From assembly GCA_018993155.1 (NCBI GenBank), contig JAGKSX010000091.1, forward strand, positions 1 through 64,000: DNA of 64,000 nt. Reading direction: 5' to 3'. Positions within the stretch are counted from its first letter, which is position 1. Each line of letters starts with the position of its first letter. The DNA comes from Hydrogenophaga sp. (GTDB lineage: Bacteria > Pseudomonadota > Gammaproteobacteria > Burkholderiales > Burkholderiaceae_C). Position numbers and translations under genes: made by a program. The notes under the pieces were generated by a model. It had not been told where the DNA came from. It was given only the letters and a program-made list of their open reading frames with translations, and made no database searches. Shown here in pieces: positions 27,473 to 36,747 of the stretch.

Positions 27473-28452
27473 CCTGTCGCTCCCATTGGCCGGGCCAGCA
27501 GGTTCATGCGCTGCAGCAGGCGTTTCTCGCGCTCCACCGTGTCGCGCACCGCCTGCCGGTAGTCGCGCGTGTTGAGGTAGTCCAGCGTCTGGTCGTAGCG
27601 CGCCAGTTCGCGCAGGTGGCGCTCGCTCTGCATCGCGCGGGCGAAGGCGTCGTGCAGTTTGCGCACCACCGGCTCGGGCGTTCCGCGCGGCGCGGCCAGG
27701 CCCCAGGGCGAGGTGTAGACCGATTGCGGGTAACCCAGCTCGCGCAGCGTGGGCGCGTCGGGCCAGCGTGGGCTGCGCTGTGCGCTGAAGATCGCGAGCA
27801 CGCGCATCCGGCCCTGGTCCACCCAGGGCGCGAAGCCGGTGGAGTTCACGCCTGCCATCAGCTGGCCGCTGGCCACCGCGAGCATCTGGTCGGCCGTGCC
27901 CCGGTAAGGCACGTGCACATAGCGGATGCCGCGCTGCAACAGGATCTCTTCCATCGCCAGGTGGGCGGTGGTGCCGATGCCGGTGGAGCCAAGGATGAGT
28001 TCGCCCGGGTGCTCGCGCGCCCAGTCGAGCATCTCGGGCAGGCTCTTCCAGGGGCTGGTGCCCGGCACCAGCACACCGAAGGTGGTGCCCGAGACCTGCG
28101 CGATGGGGCTGAGATCGGTCAGCGGGTCCCAGGGCACGGGGTTCATGAGCGCGTGCCGGTACACCGTGATGGGCACCTGGCCGATGGTGTGGCCGTCGGG
28201 CTCGGCGGCCTTGAGCAGAGGCGCCACCTGCGTGCCCGCCGCGCCGGGCCGGTTGATGACCACGATGGGCTGGCCCAGCAATGGCTCGGCTTCTTCGCAC
28301 AGGATGCGCAGCGTGAGGTCGGTCGCGCCGCCAGCGGGCCAGGGCACGATGAGCTGCAGGGGCCGGCTGGGCCAGGCCACCGTGCTGGCCAGCGACGAGC
28401 CCGCCGAGGCCGCCAGCGCCAGGCCCCAGGCCAGCGCGCGGCGGCGTGTCAC
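27469..28452 (-). CDS. Bug-family (TctC-like) periplasmic binding protein
   Basis: A 327-residue solute-binding protein: LQLIVPWPAGGATDLTLRIL, VINRPGAAGTQ, and the AGVNSTGFAPWVDQGRMRVLAIFS block are Bug/TctC hallmarks. Such proteins usually bind carboxylates. The GTG at 28452 is preferred, since AAGGAAC precedes it and it gives a twin-arginine-like signal (VTRRRALAWGLALAA); an ATG at 28506 would add 18 odd residues. It overlaps the ABC ATPase by four bases, an unusual pairing. No TctA/TctB membrane partners are present. Confidence 0.82.
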   Translation of the reverse strand: MTRRRALAWGLALAASAGSSLASTVAWPSRPLQLIVPWPAGGATDLTLRILCEEAEPLLGQPIVVINRPGAAGTQVAPLLKAAEPDGHTIGQVPITVYRHALMNPVPWDPLTDLSPIAQVSGTTFGVLVPGTSPWKSLPEMLDWAREHPGELILGSTGIGTTAHLAMEEILLQRGIRYVHVPYRGTADQMLAVASGQLMAGVNSTGFAPWVDQGRMRVLAIFSAQRSPRWPDAPTLRELGYPQSVYTSPWGLAAPRGTPEPVVRKLHDAFARAMQSERHLRELARYDQTLDYLNTRDYRQAVRDTVEREKRLLQRMNLLARPMGATG

Positions 28453-28613
28453 AGGGCAGTGTTCCTTGCTGGAACAGTCGGCGGGGCCGTGGGGCAGTCG
28501 GGTCATGCGGTGGGGCCTGCGAAGGGGGGTGGTCTCAGGGTTTGTCCGTAGCGATCGGGCCGCCAGCGGGGTGTTTGAGGCATGTCACCGCAATTTCCAT
28601 TCCGCGTCGGCGC

Positions 28614-28628
28614 TGGCATCGAATTTGC
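28614..28628 (+). promoter_or_regulatory. Sigma-54 promoter of the YVTN/ABC/SoxYZ operon
   Basis: TGGCATCGAATTTGC has the TGGC block and the TTGC block at the exact -24/-12 spacing. It lies 70 bases before the YVTN gene start, leaving a leader of about 60 bases. The same layout recurs at five other places in this locus. Confidence 0.75.
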
Positions 28629-28698
28629 GGAACAGGTGGTGCGGCGCCACCCCGGCGACCGCTGTGCCATCCAAAAAACCTGATCAGGAGACATCGAC

Positions 28699-29667
28699 AT
28701 GACCCGCCCGTTTCGTCTGTTCACGCTTGCGGCCCTGCTGGGCTGTGCATCCCTGGCCATGGCCCAGGGCAAGGTGTATGTGTCCAGCGAGAAGGACAAC
28801 AAGCTCTATGTGTTCGACGCCCAGGGCGAGCGTCTCGCCGCCATCGACGTGTGCAAGCGCCCGCGCCACATGATGTTCAACGCCAGCCGCAGCCAGCTCT
28901 ACGTGTGCTGCGGCGACAGCAACCAGCTCGGCGTGGTGGACACCGCCAGCGGCAAGATGACCGGCACTGTTCCATTGGGGGACAGTCCCGAGATCTTCGA
29001 TCTCAGCCCCGACGGCAAGACGGTGTACGTGTCGATCGAGGACGAGAACGTGATGGCCGCCTACGACCTGGCGAGCAAAAAGCCCGTGTTCGAGGTGAAG
29101 ACCGGCGGCGAGCCCGAGGGCGTGCTGGTCACGCCCGACGGCAGGTTCGCTTATGTCACCTCCGAGGTGGCCAACGTCGTGCATGTCATCGACCTGGGCC
29201 AGAAGAAGGTGGTCAAGAACATCCAGGTGGGCAAGCGACCGCGCCGCTTCGTGCTCGCCGCCGGCGGCGCCGAGCTGTGGGTGAGCAACGAGCTCGATGC
29301 CACCGTGAGCGTGGTCGACACGAAGGACCACAGCGTCAAGGGCACGGTGAAGTTTGCGGTGAAGGGCATGCGCGAGGCCGACATCACCCCCGTGGGCATG
29401 GCGCTGAGCCCCGACGGCAAGACGATGTGGGTGGGCCTGGGCCGCGCCAACCACGTGGCCGAGGTGGACGTGGCCACGCGCGCCGTGGGCCGCCAGGTGC
29501 TGGTGGGCAAGCGCGCGTGGGGTCTCACCTTGCACCCGGACGGCAAGACGCTCTACGTGACCAATGGCCTCTCGGACGACATGACCCTGGTCGACACGGC
29601 CAGCGCCAAGGCGGTGAAAACCGTGGCGGTGGGCCGCGTGCCGCACAGCGTGATCGTGGCGCCGTGA
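28699..29667 (+). CDS. YVTN beta-propeller protein of the PQQ-associated system
   Basis: A 322-residue periplasmic seven-bladed propeller. Signal peptide ends at AMA-QG (about residue 22). Repeated blades carry LSPDGKTVYVS, VTPDGRFAYVTS, LSPDGKTMWVG and LHPDGKTLYVTN. Proteins of this type accompany the PQQ-alcohol dehydrogenase ABC system; role unknown. A good AGGAGA site stands before the ATG. Its stop overlaps the next start by one base (TGATG), so it is the first gene of a coupled five-gene operon. Confidence 0.85.
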   Translation: MTRPFRLFTLAALLGCASLAMAQGKVYVSSEKDNKLYVFDAQGERLAAIDVCKRPRHMMFNASRSQLYVCCGDSNQLGVVDTASGKMTGTVPLGDSPEIFDLSPDGKTVYVSIEDENVMAAYDLASKKPVFEVKTGGEPEGVLVTPDGRFAYVTSEVANVVHVIDLGQKKVVKNIQVGKRPRRFVLAAGGAELWVSNELDATVSVVDTKDHSVKGTVKFAVKGMREADITPVGMALSPDGKTMWVGLGRANHVAEVDVATRAVGRQVLVGKRAWGLTLHPDGKTLYVTNGLSDDMTLVDTASAKAVKTVAVGRVPHSVIVAP

Positions 29668-30851
29668 TGGGGAAGGCCACGCTGCTCGCGCTGGCCGCCT
29701 TGCTCGGCGCGTCGCTCGCGCAGGCCGCCGCGGTCAAGCTGACGGTGGCCGTGGTGTCGCTGGCCGACGATCCGCGCTACGCGCCGCGACGCCTGGAACG
29801 CGCCTACCCCGGCCACCCGCAGGGCCGGGCGGTGCAGGGCGTGCGGCTGGCGCTGGAAGACGCGGCCTTCGAACTCGACGCCGCCGGCATCGAGCTGGTG
29901 CTGCGCGAGGTGGTGCTGCCCGATGCGTCGGCGCTGCCCAAGGCCCTGGCCGATCTCAAGGCCGCGAAGGTGCAGCACCTCGTGGCCGACCTGCCGCTGG
30001 CCGAGCTGCGCCAACTGGTGCAGGGCGCGCCGGCCGCGCTCGGTGGCGCGATGGTCTTCAACACCGGCCTGGACGACGACAGCCTGCGCGCACAGGACTG
30101 CGCCGCGCACCTGCTGCACACCCTGCCCAGCCGCCACATGGCCAGCGACGCGCTGGCGCAGTACCTGGCCGCGCGCAACTGGCGCAAGGTCCTGCTGCTG
30201 CAGGGCCCGGCGTCGGGCGACCGTCTCGTGGGCGAGTCCTTCGCCCGCGCGGCCAGGCGCTACGGCCTGAAGATCGTGCAGAGCAAACCCTTCAAGCTCA
30301 GCGGTGACCCGCGCGAACGCGACCTGGCCAACACCCGGCTGCTCACCGGCGAGCGCGAGCACGAGGTGGTTGCCGTGATGGACGCCGACGGCGAGTTCGC
30401 GCGCACGCTGCCCTACGCCACGCAGTGGCCGCGCCCGGTGGTCGGCGCCAATGGCCTGGTGGCCAGCGCCTGGCACGCGCAGTGGGAGCGCAACGGCGGG
30501 CCACAGCTCTCGCGCCGGTTTCAGAAGCTTGCGCAACGCCCCATGCAGTCGCACGACTGGTCGGCCTGGGTGGCAGGCCGCGCGGTGGCGGCGGTGCTGG
30601 TGGACGACCCCAGGGCGCCCGTGGCCCAGCAGTTGAAGAAGCTGCGCGGTGGCAGCGTCTTCATCGACGGCTTCAAGGGCCCGCGCCTGTCCTTCCGTGC
30701 CTGGGACGGGCAGTTGCGCCAGCCCGTGTTTCTGAGCCACATCGACGGCGTGGTGGGCGTGGCACCGCTGGACGGCGTGCTGCACCCCAAGGACGTGCTG
30801 GACACGCTGGGCGTGGACGAAGCGGAGACCGCATGCCGGCAACGCCCCTGA
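29667..30851 (+). CDS. PQQ-system ABC binding protein (periplasmic type I fold)
   Basis: A 394-residue exported protein with signal peptide ending AQA-AA. It resembles branched-chain amino-acid-type binding proteins and matches the ones found with PQQ-dependent alcohol dehydrogenases (LADDPRYAPRRLERAYPGHPQGRAV near the N terminus, KVLLLQGP, VVGANGLVASAWHAQWERNGGPQL). It lies between the YVTN gene and the permease, overlapping both. Ligand unknown. Confidence 0.83.
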   Translation: MGKATLLALAALLGASLAQAAAVKLTVAVVSLADDPRYAPRRLERAYPGHPQGRAVQGVRLALEDAAFELDAAGIELVLREVVLPDASALPKALADLKAAKVQHLVADLPLAELRQLVQGAPAALGGAMVFNTGLDDDSLRAQDCAAHLLHTLPSRHMASDALAQYLAARNWRKVLLLQGPASGDRLVGESFARAARRYGLKIVQSKPFKLSGDPRERDLANTRLLTGEREHEVVAVMDADGEFARTLPYATQWPRPVVGANGLVASAWHAQWERNGGPQLSRRFQKLAQRPMQSHDWSAWVAGRAVAAVLVDDPRAPVAQQLKKLRGGSVFIDGFKGPRLSFRAWDGQLRQPVFLSHIDGVVGVAPLDGVLHPKDVLDTLGVDEAETACRQRP

Positions 30852-31675
30852 GCCCTCTGGCCGCACCCTCGCTGCCGCTGCACCTGGCGCGCGCGCTGCG
30901 CGCCGTGGTCGGTCGCGAGCTGGGGCGCTTCCTGCGCCAGCCCACGCGCCTGGGCTCGGCGCTGGTGCGGCCGCTGCTGTGGTTCGTGGTGTTCTCGGCC
31001 GGTTTCCACAACGTGTTCGGCGTGGCCATCATCCCGCCCTACGAGACCTACATCGAATACCAGGTCTACATGGTGCCTGGCCTGCTGGGCATGGTGGCGC
31101 TGTTCAACGGCATGCAGAGCTCGCTCTCCATGGTGTACGACCGCGAGATGGGTGTGATGCGCCTGCTGCTCACCGCGCCGCTGGCGCGCGGCTGGCTGCT
31201 GGCCTTCAAGCTGCTGGGCAGTACCGTGCTCTCGGTGCTGCAGATGGCGGTGTTCCTGCTGATCGCGCTGGCCTTCGGCGTCGAGCTGGCGTGGGCGAAC
31301 CTGCCGGGCCTGTTGCTGGCCATGGCCTGCGCCGCCGCGATGCTGGCCGCGCTGGGACTCGTGCTCTCGGTGTACGTGAAGCAGCTGGAGAACTTCGCCG
31401 GCACCATGAACTTCGTGATCTTCCCGATGTTCTTCATCAGCCCGGCGCTGTACCCGCTGTGGAAGCTGGAGGAGTCGGGCGCCTACTGGCTGCTGAAGAT
31501 CGCGGCGTTCAACCCCTTCACCCACGCGGTGGAGGCCATGCGCTTTGCGATGATGGGGAAGTTCAACGCCATGGCCTGGGCCGTGGTGCTGGGGTGCACT
31601 GCCGTGTTCTTCGTCCTCGCACTCTGGGGCTACGACCCGCAGCGCGGTTTCATCCGGCAGAAAGGAGGGGGCTGA
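30833..31675 (+). CDS. PQQ-system ABC-2 type permease (PedC-like)
   Basis: A 280-residue ABC-2 permease with six hydrophobic segments. FNGMQSSLSMVYDREMGVMRLLLTAPL is the conserved cytoplasmic loop and NFVIFPMFFISPALYPLWKL a conserved membrane stretch. ABC-2 permeases usually export, which makes a transported product or cofactor more likely than an imported alcohol. The start lies inside the 3' end of the binding-protein gene. Its ATPase is probably the one encoded on the other strand at 26738. Confidence 0.83.
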   Translation: MPATPLSPLAAPSLPLHLARALRAVVGRELGRFLRQPTRLGSALVRPLLWFVVFSAGFHNVFGVAIIPPYETYIEYQVYMVPGLLGMVALFNGMQSSLSMVYDREMGVMRLLLTAPLARGWLLAFKLLGSTVLSVLQMAVFLLIALAFGVELAWANLPGLLLAMACAAAMLAALGLVLSVYVKQLENFAGTMNFVIFPMFFISPALYPLWKLEESGAYWLLKIAAFNPFTHAVEAMRFAMMGKFNAMAWAVVLGCTAVFFVLALWGYDPQRGFIRQKGGG

Positions 31676-31677
31676 GC

Positions 31678-32463
31678 ATGCTGCGGCGTCGAACGTTGGT
31701 GTGGGGTGGCCTGCTGGGCGCGCCACCGCTGTGGGCCGCGGACGACCCCACCGGGGGCGACCCGCTGGGCTCGATGCAGTGGCCCACGCTGCGCCGGCAG
31801 TACCTGCGCGATGCGCCCATGGTGTTTTCCGACGCGGTGCTGGTGCGCGGCCCGGCCTTCGCCGACGACGCGATGAATGTGCCACTGCTGGTGGACGCGC
31901 GCGGCCTGTCGCGCACGGGCGGCGGTGTGGCGCGCATCCTGGTGGTGGTGGACCGCAACCCGGTGCGCGAGGTGCTGGCCTTCGAGCCCTTGCGCGCGCT
32001 GCCCATGCTCGCGTTCCGCATCCGCATGGAACAGGCCTCGCCGGTGCGCGCCATGGTGCAGACGGCAGACGGCCGCTGGCACGTGGGCGGCACCTGGGTG
32101 CAGGCCGCCGGTGGGGGCTGCACGGTGCCCGGCGCCACGCGCGCCGACGGCTCGTGGAGCCGCACGCTCAACCAGGTGCAGGCGCGCTTCTTCCCGAATG
32201 TGATCGAAGGCAGCCGCCGCCTGCGCGTGCGCGTGATGCACCCGATGGACACCGGCCTGGTCGCGGGCATCCCCGCGTTCTACATCGAGCAGCTGCAGCT
32301 GGTGGACAGCGCGGGCCAGGCCTGGTGGCGCCTGGCCCTGCACGAGCCGGTGTCGGAAAACCCCCTGCTCACCTTCGAGCTGCCGCCGCAGCACGCCGGC
32401 GGTTTCCGGCTGACCGGGCGCGACAACAACGGCAACCGCATCGACGCCGAGGTGGCCGCGTGA
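31678..32463 (+). CDS. Quinoprotein-associated SoxYZ-like carrier protein
   Basis: A 261-residue exported fusion resembling SoxY plus SoxZ. The signal is MLRRRTLVWGGLLGAPPLWA. The first half contains the SoxY-like strand pattern and the second half the SoxZ-like part (GGFRLTGRDNNGNR at the end). The sequence AAGGGCTVPG carries a single conserved Cys after glycines, like the swinging-arm cysteine of SoxY. Such carriers occur only with quinoprotein dehydrogenases and are thought to relay a bound intermediate. AAAGGAGGGG before the ATG is a strong ribosome-binding site. Confidence 0.8.
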   Translation: MLRRRTLVWGGLLGAPPLWAADDPTGGDPLGSMQWPTLRRQYLRDAPMVFSDAVLVRGPAFADDAMNVPLLVDARGLSRTGGGVARILVVVDRNPVREVLAFEPLRALPMLAFRIRMEQASPVRAMVQTADGRWHVGGTWVQAAGGGCTVPGATRADGSWSRTLNQVQARFFPNVIEGSRRLRVRVMHPMDTGLVAGIPAFYIEQLQLVDSAGQAWWRLALHEPVSENPLLTFELPPQHAGGFRLTGRDNNGNRIDAEVAA

Positions 32464-33404
32464 AGGCCTGGCGCATGGTGCCGTGGATGCTGGCGCTGTG
32501 GGCTGCCCCGGCGCACGCACAGCTCGACCACGGCCTGCGGCCGCGCCAGATCGCCGAACACACCTGGGTGATCGAAGGCGCGGTGGCCGACTTCTCGCGC
32601 GCCAACGGCTGCAACATCATCAACACCGCCTTCATCGCCACGGGCGAGGGCGTGGTGGTGGTCAACACCGGTCCTTCGCGCGGCTACGGCGAGCAGCAGC
32701 GCCGCGCCATCGAGCGGCTCACGCGCGAGCCGGTGCGCCACGTCTTCAACCTCAACCTGCACCCCGACTACTTCTTCGGCAACCAGGCCTGGGCCGACCG
32801 CCCCACGCAGGCCCTGGCCGGCAGCATCGCGGGCATGCGCGCAGAGGGAGCGGCCTACGCCGACAACCTCTACCGCCTGTGCGGCGACTGGATGAAGGGC
32901 ACCGAGCCCACGCCCGCGCGCGAGGCGGTCGAATCGCAGACCCTGCGGCTGGGCACGCACACGCTCGAACTGCGGCGCCTGAGTGGTCACACTGGCGACG
33001 ACCTGGTGCTGATCGACCGCCGCACCGGGGTGCTGTTCGCCGGCGGCCTGGTGTTCGCCGAGCGCGTGCCCACCACGCCCCACGCCGACCCCGCCGCGTG
33101 GCTGGCCAGCCTGGACACGCTGGCGCAATGGCTGGCCGCGGACGAGGTGCGGCAGGTCGTGCCCAGCCACGGCCCGGTGCACAGCGGGCCGGTGGGCGTG
33201 CAGCAGACGCGCGACTGGCTGCGCTGGCTCACCACGCTCATGCAGGACAGCGCCGAACAAGGCCTGGACCTCAGCGAGCTGCTGCGCACGCCGGTGCCCG
33301 CGCGCTTTGCCGGCTGGGCCGCGCAGCCCGCCGAGCTGCACCGCAGCCTCGCGCAGTGGTACCCGCAGTACGAACAGCGGGCGCTGGATTCGCGCTCGCG
33401 CTGA
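32460..33404 (+). CDS. Quinoprotein relay metallohydrolase 1 (SoxH-related, beta-lactamase fold)
   Basis: A 314-residue exported protein of the metallo-beta-lactamase fold with signal peptide ending AHA-QL. The usual HxHxDH is changed: LNLHPDYFFGN keeps one His and the Asp but has Asn and Tyr at the first and last metal positions. LSGHTGDD and VPSHGPVHSG supply further histidines. The GTG start overlaps the SoxYZ stop. Family members act with quinoprotein dehydrogenases; true substrate unknown. Confidence 0.8.
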   Translation: MKAWRMVPWMLALWAAPAHAQLDHGLRPRQIAEHTWVIEGAVADFSRANGCNIINTAFIATGEGVVVVNTGPSRGYGEQQRRAIERLTREPVRHVFNLNLHPDYFFGNQAWADRPTQALAGSIAGMRAEGAAYADNLYRLCGDWMKGTEPTPAREAVESQTLRLGTHTLELRRLSGHTGDDLVLIDRRTGVLFAGGLVFAERVPTTPHADPAAWLASLDTLAQWLAADEVRQVVPSHGPVHSGPVGVQQTRDWLRWLTTLMQDSAEQGLDLSELLRTPVPARFAGWAAQPAELHRSLAQWYPQYEQRALDSRSR

Positions 33405-33508
33405 ACCCTGTTGCAGGGGTTGATTCGTTTCTGAACAGTGTCACAGCCGCGACCCGCCGCGAGGCCCGGGAGTGGCGCATTTCAGGCCGCAAAACCGCTC
33501 AAAAGCGC

Positions 33509-33523
33509 TGGCATGGATGTTGC
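33509..33523 (+). promoter_or_regulatory. Sigma-54 promoter of the quinoprotein dehydrogenase gene
   Basis: TGGCATGGATGTTGC matches the -24/-12 consensus with correct spacing. The start codon follows 113 bases further on. A TGTCAC/GTGACA motif 65-70 bases upstream (33439-33444) recurs before the YVTN operon and the cytochrome c-550 gene. Confidence 0.78.
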
Positions 33524-33636
33524 CATTTGCTGTCTGTGCAAACCCCGACGGCCGCAGGGCCGGGGTGTTCACGGGCGGCCGGGCATGGTGCTCGGTCGCA
33601 GGCATCACACATCCACGAACGAGCAGGAGACACACT

Positions 33637-35358
33637 GTGAAACGCACCCTATTGAGCCTGATGATTCTGGCCGCCACCGCCCACGTGAGCGCCCAGGGCG
33701 TGACCGACGCGATGATCGCCGACGACGCCAAGACCCCCGACAACGTGTTGAGCTGGGGTCTGGGCACCCAGGGCCAGCGCCACTCCACGCTGAGCGGCAT
33801 CACCGAGCGCAACATCAGCAAGCTCGTGCCAGTGTGGTCCATGTCGTTCGGGGGCGAGAAGCAGCGCGGCCAGCAGTCGCAACCGCTGGTGCACAACGGC
33901 AAGATGTTCGTGACCGCGTCCTACTCGCGCATCTACGCGGTCAACACCAAGACCGGCGAAAAGCTGTGGAAGTACGAGCACCGCCTGCCCGAAGGCATCA
34001 TGCCCTGCTGCGACGTGATCAACCGCGGCGCCGCGCTGTACGACAACCTGGTGATCTTCGGCACGCTCGACGCACAGCTGGTCGCGCTCGACCAGAACAC
34101 CGGCAAGGTGGTGTGGCGCGAGAAGATCGACGACTACGCCGCCGGCTACAGCTACACCGCCGCGCCCCTGATCGCCGAGGGCCTGCTGATGACGGGCGTC
34201 TCGGGCGGTGAGTTCGGCGTGGTCGGCCGCGTGGAAGCGCGCGACCCGCGCACCGGCAAGATGGTGTGGACGCGCCCGGTCGTCGAAGGCCACATGGGCT
34301 ACAAGGACGGCAAGGAAAACGGCATCACCGGCACCACCAACGCCACCTGGCCGGGCGAGACCTGGAAGACCGGCGGCGCGGCCACCTGGCTGGGCGGCAC
34401 CTACGACCCCAAGACCGGCCTGGCCTACTTCGGCACCGGCAACCCCGGCCCCTGGAACAGCCACGTGCGCAAGGGCGACAACCTGTACTCGGCCTCCACC
34501 GTGGCGATCGATGTGAAGACTGGCAAGATCGTCTGGCACTACCAGAGCACCCCCAACGACGGCTGGGACTACGACGGCGTCAACGAATTCGTCACCTTCG
34601 ACATGGACGGCAAGCGCATGGGCGCCAAGGCCGACCGCAACGGCTTCTTCTACGTGAACGACGCCGCCACCGGCAAGCTGGTCAACGCCTTCCCGTTCGT
34701 GAAGAAAGTGACCTGGGCCACCGGCATCGACCTCAAGACCGGCCGCCCCAACTTCGACGACACCAACCGCCCGGGTGACCCGACCGCCGCCGGCGGCGAC
34801 GGTGCCAAGGGCAAGGCGGTGTTTTCCGCGCCAGGCTTCCTGGGCGGCAAGAACCAGATGCCCATGGCCTACAGCCCCAGGACCGGCCTGTTCTACGTGC
34901 CCACCAACGAATGGGGCATGGAGATCTGGAACGAGCCCATCACCTACAAGAAGGGCGCGGCCTTCCTGGGCGCGGGCTTCACCATCAAGCCGCTGTTCGA
35001 CGACCACATCGGTTCGCTGCGCGCGATCGACCCCAAGACCGGCAAGGTGGCCTGGGAAGTGAAGAACAGCGCGCCGCTGTGGGGCGGTGTGCTCACCGCC
35101 GGCGACCTCGTGTTCTGGGGCACGCCCGAGGGCTACCTGAAAGCCGCCGACGCCAAGACCGGCAAGGTGGTGTGGCAGTTCCAGACCGGCTCCGGCGTGG
35201 TCGCGCCCCCCATCACCTGGACCGAGGGCGGCGAGCAGTACGTCAGCGTGGTCTCGGGCTGGGGCGGTGCCGTGCCGCTGTGGGGCGGTGAAGTGGCCAA
35301 GAAGGTCAACTTCCTCGAACAGGGCGGCTCCGTCTGGACGTTCAAGCTCATGAAGTGA
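33637..35358 (+). CDS. PQQ-dependent alcohol dehydrogenase with lanthanide-type active site
   Basis: A 573-residue periplasmic quinoprotein that oxidises primary alcohols to aldehydes and passes electrons to cytochrome c. Signal peptide ends VSA-QG. The vicinal disulfide next to PQQ is C124-C125 (MPCCDV). Predicted metal ligands are E192 (GGEFG) and N269 (GNPGPWN); the catalytic base is D311 in WDYDGVNE and D313 stands two residues on. Calcium enzymes have a small residue there, while XoxF and PedH have Asp, so lanthanide use is inferred. The C-terminal W-motifs ([13 protein letters not shown]) are typical. GTG start with a GCAGGAGA site. Confidence 0.93.
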   Translation: MKRTLLSLMILAATAHVSAQGVTDAMIADDAKTPDNVLSWGLGTQGQRHSTLSGITERNISKLVPVWSMSFGGEKQRGQQSQPLVHNGKMFVTASYSRIYAVNTKTGEKLWKYEHRLPEGIMPCCDVINRGAALYDNLVIFGTLDAQLVALDQNTGKVVWREKIDDYAAGYSYTAAPLIAEGLLMTGVSGGEFGVVGRVEARDPRTGKMVWTRPVVEGHMGYKDGKENGITGTTNATWPGETWKTGGAATWLGGTYDPKTGLAYFGTGNPGPWNSHVRKGDNLYSASTVAIDVKTGKIVWHYQSTPNDGWDYDGVNEFVTFDMDGKRMGAKADRNGFFYVNDAATGKLVNAFPFVKKVTWATGIDLKTGRPNFDDTNRPGDPTAAGGDGAKGKAVFSAPGFLGGKNQMPMAYSPRTGLFYVPTNEWGMEIWNEPITYKKGAAFLGAGFTIKPLFDDHIGSLRAIDPKTGKVAWEVKNSAPLWGGVLTAGDLVFWGTPEGYLKAADAKTGKVVWQFQTGSGVVAPPITWTEGGEQYVSVVSGWGGAVPLWGGEVAKKVNFLEQGGSVWTFKLMK

Positions 35359-35368
35359 TGTGGTGTTG

Positions 35369-35405
35369 GGGGTGGCCTGGCGAAGGCCATGCCACCCCTT
35401 TTTTC
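35369..35405 (+). terminator. Terminator after the alcohol dehydrogenase gene
   Basis: GGGGTGGC (35369-35376) pairs with GCCACCCC (35391-35398), followed by a run of six T. It starts ten bases past the stop and lies between the dehydrogenase and the cytochrome gene, so the latter is probably transcribed at a lower level by read-through. Confidence 0.85.
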
Positions 35406-35431
35406 CAGTTCCTTTTTCTCCGGTGCCCGCC

Positions 35432-35752
35432 ATGCGTTACCTCCTGATCCTTCCCACCGTGCTGGCCGGCCTGGCCCAGCACGCCACCGCCGCCGACGTG
35501 GCCGCCGTGGAGCTTGCCAAAGCCAGCGGCTGCTACAGCTGCCACGCCAACGCCGACAAGGTGGTCGGCCCGGCCTTCAGTGCCATCGCCGAGAAATACG
35601 CGGGCGACAAGGACGCCGCGGCCTCGCTCGCGCAGTCGATCCAGAACGGCTCCAAAGGCAAGTGGGGCCGCGTGCCCATGCCGGGCCATCCCAGCCTGAG
35701 CGCCGCCGACCTCAAGACCCTCTCGACCTGGGTGCTCACGGTCAAGCCCTGA
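35432..35752 (+). CDS. Small class I cytochrome c (c551/c552-like)
   Basis: A 106-residue periplasmic cytochrome. Signal peptide ends ATA-AD (about residue 21). The haem motif is C34-Y-S-C37-H38 and the axial Met is in VPMPGHP. Length and motif spacing match small c-551-type electron carriers. It follows the quinoprotein dehydrogenase, so it is a likely electron acceptor. Confidence 0.9.
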   Translation: MRYLLILPTVLAGLAQHATAADVAAVELAKASGCYSCHANADKVVGPAFSAIAEKYAGDKDAAASLAQSIQNGSKGKWGRVPMPGHPSLSAADLKTLSTWVLTVKP

Positions 35753-35780
35753 GCGCGGCGGCCACGCACCTGTTCATGCC

Positions 35781-36065
35781 ATGAGCGCGCAGACCGATCT
35801 GTGCCACCCCCGCACCCTGCTGGGTGCGGCCCTCGCCGTGCTCTCCAGCGTGGGCGACGCGCGGTACCGGGCCCAGGCCGAATTCCGGCTGGCCCGCTAC
35901 GCCCAGGCGCGCGAGATCTGGGCGACGCTGGCCGACGAGGCGGGCAACGCCGAGGCCCTGTTCATGCTCGGCGTGCTGGCCGAAGAAGGCCTGGGCGAGC
36001 CGCGCAACCCGGCCCGGGCCGAGGCGCTGTACCAGCGCGCCGCGCAGGCCGGCCGGGCTACCTGA
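35781..36065 (+). CDS. Small Sel1-repeat protein
   Basis: A 94-residue protein with tetratricopeptide/Sel1-like helices (AEALFMLGVLAEEGLGEPRNPARAEALYQRAAQAG). It starts 28 bases after the cytochrome and overlaps the 3' end of the convergent lipoprotein gene by eight bases. One and a half repeats are present; it may be a scaffold or a shortened family member. Confidence 0.65.
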   Translation: MSAQTDLCHPRTLLGAALAVLSSVGDARYRAQAEFRLARYAQAREIWATLADEAGNAEALFMLGVLAEEGLGEPRNPARAEALYQRAAQAGRAT

Positions 36066-36747
36066 CCCACACCGCCGTCAAGCGCCCGCCAACCAGAAAC
36101 CCCGGCGGCACCGGCTCCTCGCGCTCGAACTTCACCAGGCCCTTGCCTTGGCAGTACCACTCGCGGCTGGTGAGCGGCACGTCGGTGAAGCCGTTCACCG
36201 GGTCGGTGAAGAGGTTGAGCTTCGCGCGGCCCACGACCCGCAGGCAGGGCTTGTGCGTGCCGGTGGGGGTGGTCACCTCGTCGTCCACCGCCTCGATGCG
36301 CCAGCCCATCAGCGCCTTGTGCGTGTAGCGCAGCTCGCGCGGGTGCTCGTTGCGGCGCAGGATCAGGTAGGGCACGGTGGGCGTGGTCCATTCGGTGCCC
36401 ACTGCGTACGGTGCCTTCAGCACCCACATCGGCTCCTTGTCGGGCGTGGGTTCGCGGTCGATGTCGGTGCGGGTGGCGAAGCGCTGCACGCCCTGCTCGT
36501 TGCTGCGCAGGTAGTAGCTCACGCCGGCGGAATGGTGGCGCGGCATCACGCGCTGGCCGTCGAGGGTCTGCGAGCCCTGCACGGTCAGCGTCCATTCCTC
36601 GGGCGGCGGCGACTCGTCGCTTTCCACCGCCACGGCGTAGACCATGCGCTCGCCTTCGACCAGCGGGAACCAGGCGTCGACAGGTGCGGGCCGGCAGCCG
36701 GGCAGCGCCAGGCAGGCCAGCGGCAGCGCGAACAGGGACGGTTTCAT
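36058..36747 (-). CDS. Uncharacterised lipoprotein at the end of the pqq operon
   Basis: A 229-residue lipoprotein; the signal peptide ends with LALPGC (Cys near residue 18). The rest is beta-rich with no recognised domain (DAWFPLVEGERMVYAVAVE... VPLTSREWYCQGKGLVKFERE). Proteins with this WFPL..G..W pattern are often annotated as hypothetical. The ATG overlaps the stop of the preceding membrane-protein gene. Last gene of a nine-gene minus-strand run beginning with pqqA. Confidence 0.7.
   Translation of the reverse strand: MKPSLFALPLACLALPGCRPAPVDAWFPLVEGERMVYAVAVESDESPPPEEWTLTVQGSQTLDGQRVMPRHHSAGVSYYLRSNEQGVQRFATRTDIDREPTPDKEPMWVLKAPYAVGTEWTTPTVPYLILRRNEHPRELRYTHKALMGWRIEAVDDEVTTPTGTHKPCLRVVGRAKLNLFTDPVNGFTDVPLTSREWYCQGKGLVKFEREEPVPPGFLVGGRLTAVWVR

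Noticed and set aside
33649-35433. 594-codon minus-strand frame opposite the alcohol dehydrogenase
   Set aside because: Antisense shadow of a highly conserved quinoprotein gene; no motifs.
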